27,430 nucleotides of DNA from CAZVEE01 sp964625525. GTDB lineage: Bacteria; Pseudomonadota; Alphaproteobacteria; JAJFIK01. The DNA is taken from assembly GCA_964625525.1 (NCBI GenBank), contig CAZVEE010000044.1:1-27430 (forward strand). Reading direction: 5' to 3'. Position 1 is the first letter of the stretch. Each line of letters begins with the position of its first letter. The position numbers and the translations under genes are program-made. A model generated the notes under the pieces. It was given only the letters and a program-made list of their open reading frames with translations. It was not told the DNA's origin and did not search any database. Shown one piece after another: positions 25,642 through 27,430 of this stretch.

Positions 25642-26108
25642 ATTTCCTTACCCAGTGTGTCCCAGCCTTCCGGCGTACCGTTCCGGCGGGCAAACAAGCG
25701 TTTGCCGCAACCCCTTGCTCTTCGCGGTGCGCTGGTCAGGCCCCTGCTCCTGACGCGGCGCCGCGCTTTTGGCGTGTGGGACCATAGCGGGCGGTATCCG
25801 CCATGGAAATGGTTTTGTGCCATTTTCGCTCGCTCAGTCGCAGGATCCGGTAGGGTCGCGGTCATCCGCTACAAAATATGGATTTTTCCGACAGGCGCGT
25901 GCCTGTATGCGCGCGCCGCGTGTGAGTGCGAAGGGGGTTGGTTGTTTCCCCTGAGGCGCCTTCCGCGTCTGTGCCGCAGAAGGCTGGTGTGCCGCCGAAT
26001 GCTGGCGCCTCTCATCCCGATTTCCCTGTTGCCCTCTAGTGACAAGCTCCCCGCTCTGCGCCACCCTGCCTGTGATCATCAGGGCAAGATAAAAGCGGGA
26101 GGGCGGCT

Positions 26109-26879
26109 ATGGGTCGTGTGCAGGGAAAGAAGGCGCTCATCACGGGCGCCGCGTCCGGTCTGGGGGCGGCAACGGCCGCCATGTTGGCGCGCGAAGGCGC
26201 CACGGTGGCGCTCACCGATATCAATGGCGACAAAGTCGCGGCGGTCGCTGCCGAGATCGATCGCACCTATCCCGGTCGGGCCTTCGCTTTTGAGCATGAC
26301 GTCACCAGCGAAGCGCAGTGGATCGCGGTGCTTGATAAGGCCGTCGAGGTGATGGGCGGGCTCAATGTCCTGGTCAATAATGCAGGCATTGGCGGCAACG
26401 GCTCGGTGGAGGATCAGAGTTTTGATGGTTGGAAGCGCGTACACGCGGTGGACACGGACAGTGTCTTTCTGGGGTGCAAATACGCCATTCCGCATATGCG
26501 GGCTCACGCACCTGGGTCGATCGTCAATATCTCATCCATCGCCGGCTTGATCGCCGGGCACAATATGGCCGCTTACAACTCCGCCAAGGCGGGAGTGTGG
26601 TTGCTGAGCAAGTCGGTGGCGCTGCACTGCGCCAAGCGCGGCTACAATATTCGCTCCAACTCCATCCATCCCACATTCATCAAAACGCCGATCCTGGACC
26701 CGCTGGTTGAGGCCATGGGGGCGGATGTGGCCTATGAGAAGCTCTCGCGTCAGGTGCCGCTTGGCCATTTGGGAGAGCCGGATGACGTGGCCTACGCCAT
26801 TTTGTATCTGGCCTCGGATGAGTCCAAATTCATGACCGGTGCGGAGCTCAAGCTCGACGGTGGTATCAGCGCCATGTGA
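26109..26879 (+). CDS. Short-chain dehydrogenase/reductase (SDR)
   Basis: A 256-residue classical SDR. The Rossmann motif is TGAASGLG (about 12-19). Asp37 in ALTDIN at the end of strand 2 predicts NAD(H) preference. NNAG is at 90-93, the catalytic Ser143 in VNISSIAG, and Tyr156 and Lys160 in the Y-x-x-x-K motif. The C-terminal SIHPTFIKTPI and GAELKLDGG segments are typical. The catalytic-tetrad Asn of helix 4 appears replaced by Asp115 (VDTDSVFLG). GGGAGGG lies about 5 nt before ATG 26109. It stands alone between two gene-free regions, so its pathway cannot be inferred; a secondary alcohol or ketone substrate is usual for the family. Confidence 0.93.
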   Translation: MGRVQGKKALITGAASGLGAATAAMLAREGATVALTDINGDKVAAVAAEIDRTYPGRAFAFEHDVTSEAQWIAVLDKAVEVMGGLNVLVNNAGIGGNGSVEDQSFDGWKRVHAVDTDSVFLGCKYAIPHMRAHAPGSIVNISSIAGLIAGHNMAAYNSAKAGVWLLSKSVALHCAKRGYNIRSNSIHPTFIKTPILDPLVEAMGADVAYEKLSRQVPLGHLGEPDDVAYAILYLASDESKFMTGAELKLDGGISAM

Positions 26880-26890
26880 TCTGAGGGGAG

Positions 26891-26931
26891 TGCCGCATTA
26901 AGCGTTGCAAATTGCGACGCTGAATGCGGCA
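26891..26931. promoter_or_regulatory. 41-bp near-perfect palindrome: enhancer site or SDR terminator
   Basis: Two 20-nt arms (26891-26910 and 26912-26931) are complementary at 18 of 20 positions around a central A at 26911. As RNA this is a very stable hairpin 11 bp after the SDR stop, but only a short CCCTTT follows, so it is a poor intrinsic terminator. As DNA it is centred about 143 bp upstream of the predicted sigma-54 start at 27054, the position expected for an activator (bEBP) site. Confidence 0.45.
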
Positions 26932-27026
26932 AATCCCTTTGATCGGCCTGCCGTGCTAGCGCGGCGTCTTCTAAAATACCCTGGAAAGACAAGGGGTTAC
27001 CCCTTTCGGGTCGCATTCTCCTCCCT

Positions 27027-27043
27027 TTGGCACGTGCGTTGCG
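27027..27043 (+). promoter_or_regulatory. Sigma-54 (-24/-12) promoter
   Basis: TTGGCACG (27027-27034), four bases, then TTGC (27039-27042) matches every defined position of the consensus YTGGCACG-N4-TTGC. Only the following W position is G. The invariant GG (-25/-24) and GC (-13/-12) are correctly spaced, giving a start at about 27054. It points into a region without a protein gene that ends at a strong terminator. Confidence 0.65.
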
Positions 27044-27053
27044 AAGGATAGCG

Positions 27054-27330
27054 CGTGGACGTCGTGGCATGCGTATCTTGCCACGTCACGGGCGGGAGCG
27101 GTGGTTACCGTTGCGACCCCCTTCACCTCACTGCCGCTCCCGATCCCGTCCGTCCACACATTATTTCGGTTACCGACCGGACCCAAGGCCTGGGGGAGCC
27201 GGAAAGCGTTCATCAGGGGGACGCTTTCATCACGGCTTAGGGCAGGGGTGGTCCGCCGGGGGACCTGGCCGCGCCGCGCGCGACAGGCTAAACGGGTTCG
27301 CTGAGGATGCTCAGCGAACCCGTTTTTTTT
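27054..27330 (+). ncRNA. Candidate sigma-54-dependent structured RNA, about 275 nt
   Basis: The predicted RNA starts at the sigma-54 start point and ends at the terminator. Its first bases form a closing helix, GTGGACG (27055-27061) with CGTCCAC (27151-27157). This encloses hairpin CGTGGCA/TGCCACG (27063-27085) and a long arm (ACGGG plus CGGGAGCGG, 27088-27101, with CCGCTCCCG-AT-CCCGT, 27134-27149). Further helices are 27202-27209 with 27221-27228 (8 bp) and 27250-27254 with 27261-27265, then the terminator stem. The octamer GGTTACCG occurs at 27103-27110, in the loop of the long arm, and at 27168-27175, between helices. RNase P, tmRNA, 6S and SRP hallmarks were not found. A 61-codon GTG frame starts at 27055 but would have no ribosome binding site. 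Confidence 0.5.
27290..27330 (+). terminator. Very strong intrinsic terminator
   Basis: A perfect 16-bp stem (27290-27305 with 27310-27325) closed by a GATG tetraloop ends in eight T residues (27323-27330). The T-tract is on the plus strand, so it ends rightward transcription, that is, the candidate RNA rather than the minus-strand gene beyond it. Confidence 0.95.
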
Positions 27331-27369
27331 AAAGCCGTTTCAATCAAGACCAGATCATGGAACCGGCGC

Positions 27370-27430
27370 TCAGTCGTTGGGTTCGCCCGCTTTCCGGGCG
27401 GAAAACCGCACACACTTGTCCTGAAAGCGC
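27370..27430 (-). CDS. 3' end of an unrecognised gene (partial)
   Basis: On the minus strand a frame runs in from beyond the window and ends in ...RFQDKCVRFSARKAGEPND with TGA at 27372-27370. Only about 19 complete codons are visible, so the product cannot be named. Its composition is protein-like and its stop is 40 bp from the terminator of the convergent candidate RNA. It may still be a chance open frame. Confidence 0.4.
   Translation of the reverse strand, partial: RFQDKCVRFSARKAGEPND

Larger units (their letters stand above)
24814..26108. other. Gene-free 1.3-kb region rich in inverted repeats
   Basis: No frame here encodes a recognisable domain. Open frames such as 25380-25865 (minus) and 25657-26352 (plus) have odd composition and no good starts, and the second runs out of frame into the dehydrogenase. 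The stretch instead holds DnaA-box-like sites (24937-25063), a TTGACA promoter (25094-25121), and many inverted repeats. Besides those listed separately there are stems at 25338-25372, 25689-25706 (GGCAAAC/GTTTGCC), 25735-25754 (GTCAGG/CCTGAC), 25790-25802, 25807-25825 (AAATGG/CCATTT) and 25891-25906 (ACAGGC/GCCTGT). The density of helices suggests structured RNA rather than lost genes. Confidence 0.5.

Noticed and set aside
25380..25760. RNase P RNA, tmRNA or SRP RNA
   Set aside because: The conserved cores (for example the AGGAAAGTCC and ACAGAA boxes of RNase P, a tmRNA tag and T arm, the GGAA-loop SRP helix) were not found on either strand.
25380..25865. A 161-codon minus-strand open frame in the gene-free region
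   Set aside because: It is Arg/Gly-rich, has no domain, and runs through several perfect inverted repeats; non-coding structure explains the region better.
25657..26352. A 231-codon plus-strand frame entering the SDR gene
   Set aside because: It overlaps the SDR in a different frame, lacks any motif and has basic low-quality composition.
27055..27240. A 61-codon GTG frame at the start of the candidate sigma-54 RNA
   Set aside because: It would start at the predicted transcript end with no ribosome binding site and its sequence matches no family; the same bases form perfect helices.

Overview
The window reads as chromosomal DNA of a GC-rich alphaproteobacterium, probably marine or aquatic. 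The evidence is the tRNA-Thr(CGT) type, the codon use, the TonB-dependent receptor, the many PAS kinases, and a beta-helix/di-haem lipoprotein pair of the kind described from Hyphomonas and Shewanella. A placement near Hyphomonadaceae/Maricaulaceae is an inference, not a demonstration. No phage, transposase, integrase or CRISPR array is visible.

Layout, left to right. (1) 1-53: 3' part of tRNA-Thr(CGT). (2) 454-5064: a 1536-residue secreted RTX protein with an N-terminal seven-repeat propeller, tandem cadherin/Ig-like modules and 16 calcium-binding nonapeptides. (3) 5179-8781: a soluble five-PAS histidine kinase, convergent with a stand-alone receiver that is translationally coupled to a MarR regulator. 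(4) 9013-12185: a GNAT acetyltransferase, then an outer-membrane beta-helix lipoprotein and a di-haem cytochrome lipoprotein. (5) 12174-15213, minus strand: an unusual single ORF joining a mannose-type PTS EIIA domain to a TetR-type regulator, preceded by a membrane hybrid histidine kinase. (6) 15535-17940: a TonB-dependent receptor ending at a strong terminator. (7) 24042 down to 18029, minus strand: a long same-strand run of OmpR-type regulator, EnvZ-like kinase, trypsin-like periplasmic protease, MscS channel, two glutathione transferases and a DUF1330 protein. A four-EF-hand exported protein is divergent from it at 24220. (8) 24751-27369: mostly non-coding DNA around one SDR dehydrogenase (26109-26879). 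(9) 27370-27430: the 3' end of an unrecognised minus-strand gene.

The most interesting material is the non-coding DNA around the SDR gene. Downstream of it lies a near-perfect sigma-54 (-24/-12) promoter at 27027-27042. A 41-bp near-perfect palindrome lies about 143 bp upstream of the predicted start, where an enhancer would be expected. From the predicted start (about 27054) to a very strong intrinsic terminator (27290-27330) there is no credible protein, but there are several perfect helices, the first opening at the predicted start. This looks like a sigma-54-dependent structured small RNA of about 275 nt. Upstream of the SDR gene is a 1.3-kb gene-free stretch with a TTGACA promoter, a possible second sRNA, a dense series of long inverted repeats, and a small cluster of DnaA-box-like sites. 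The EIIA-TetR fusion is the most unusual protein: it would place a transcriptional repressor under direct control of PTS phosphorylation.
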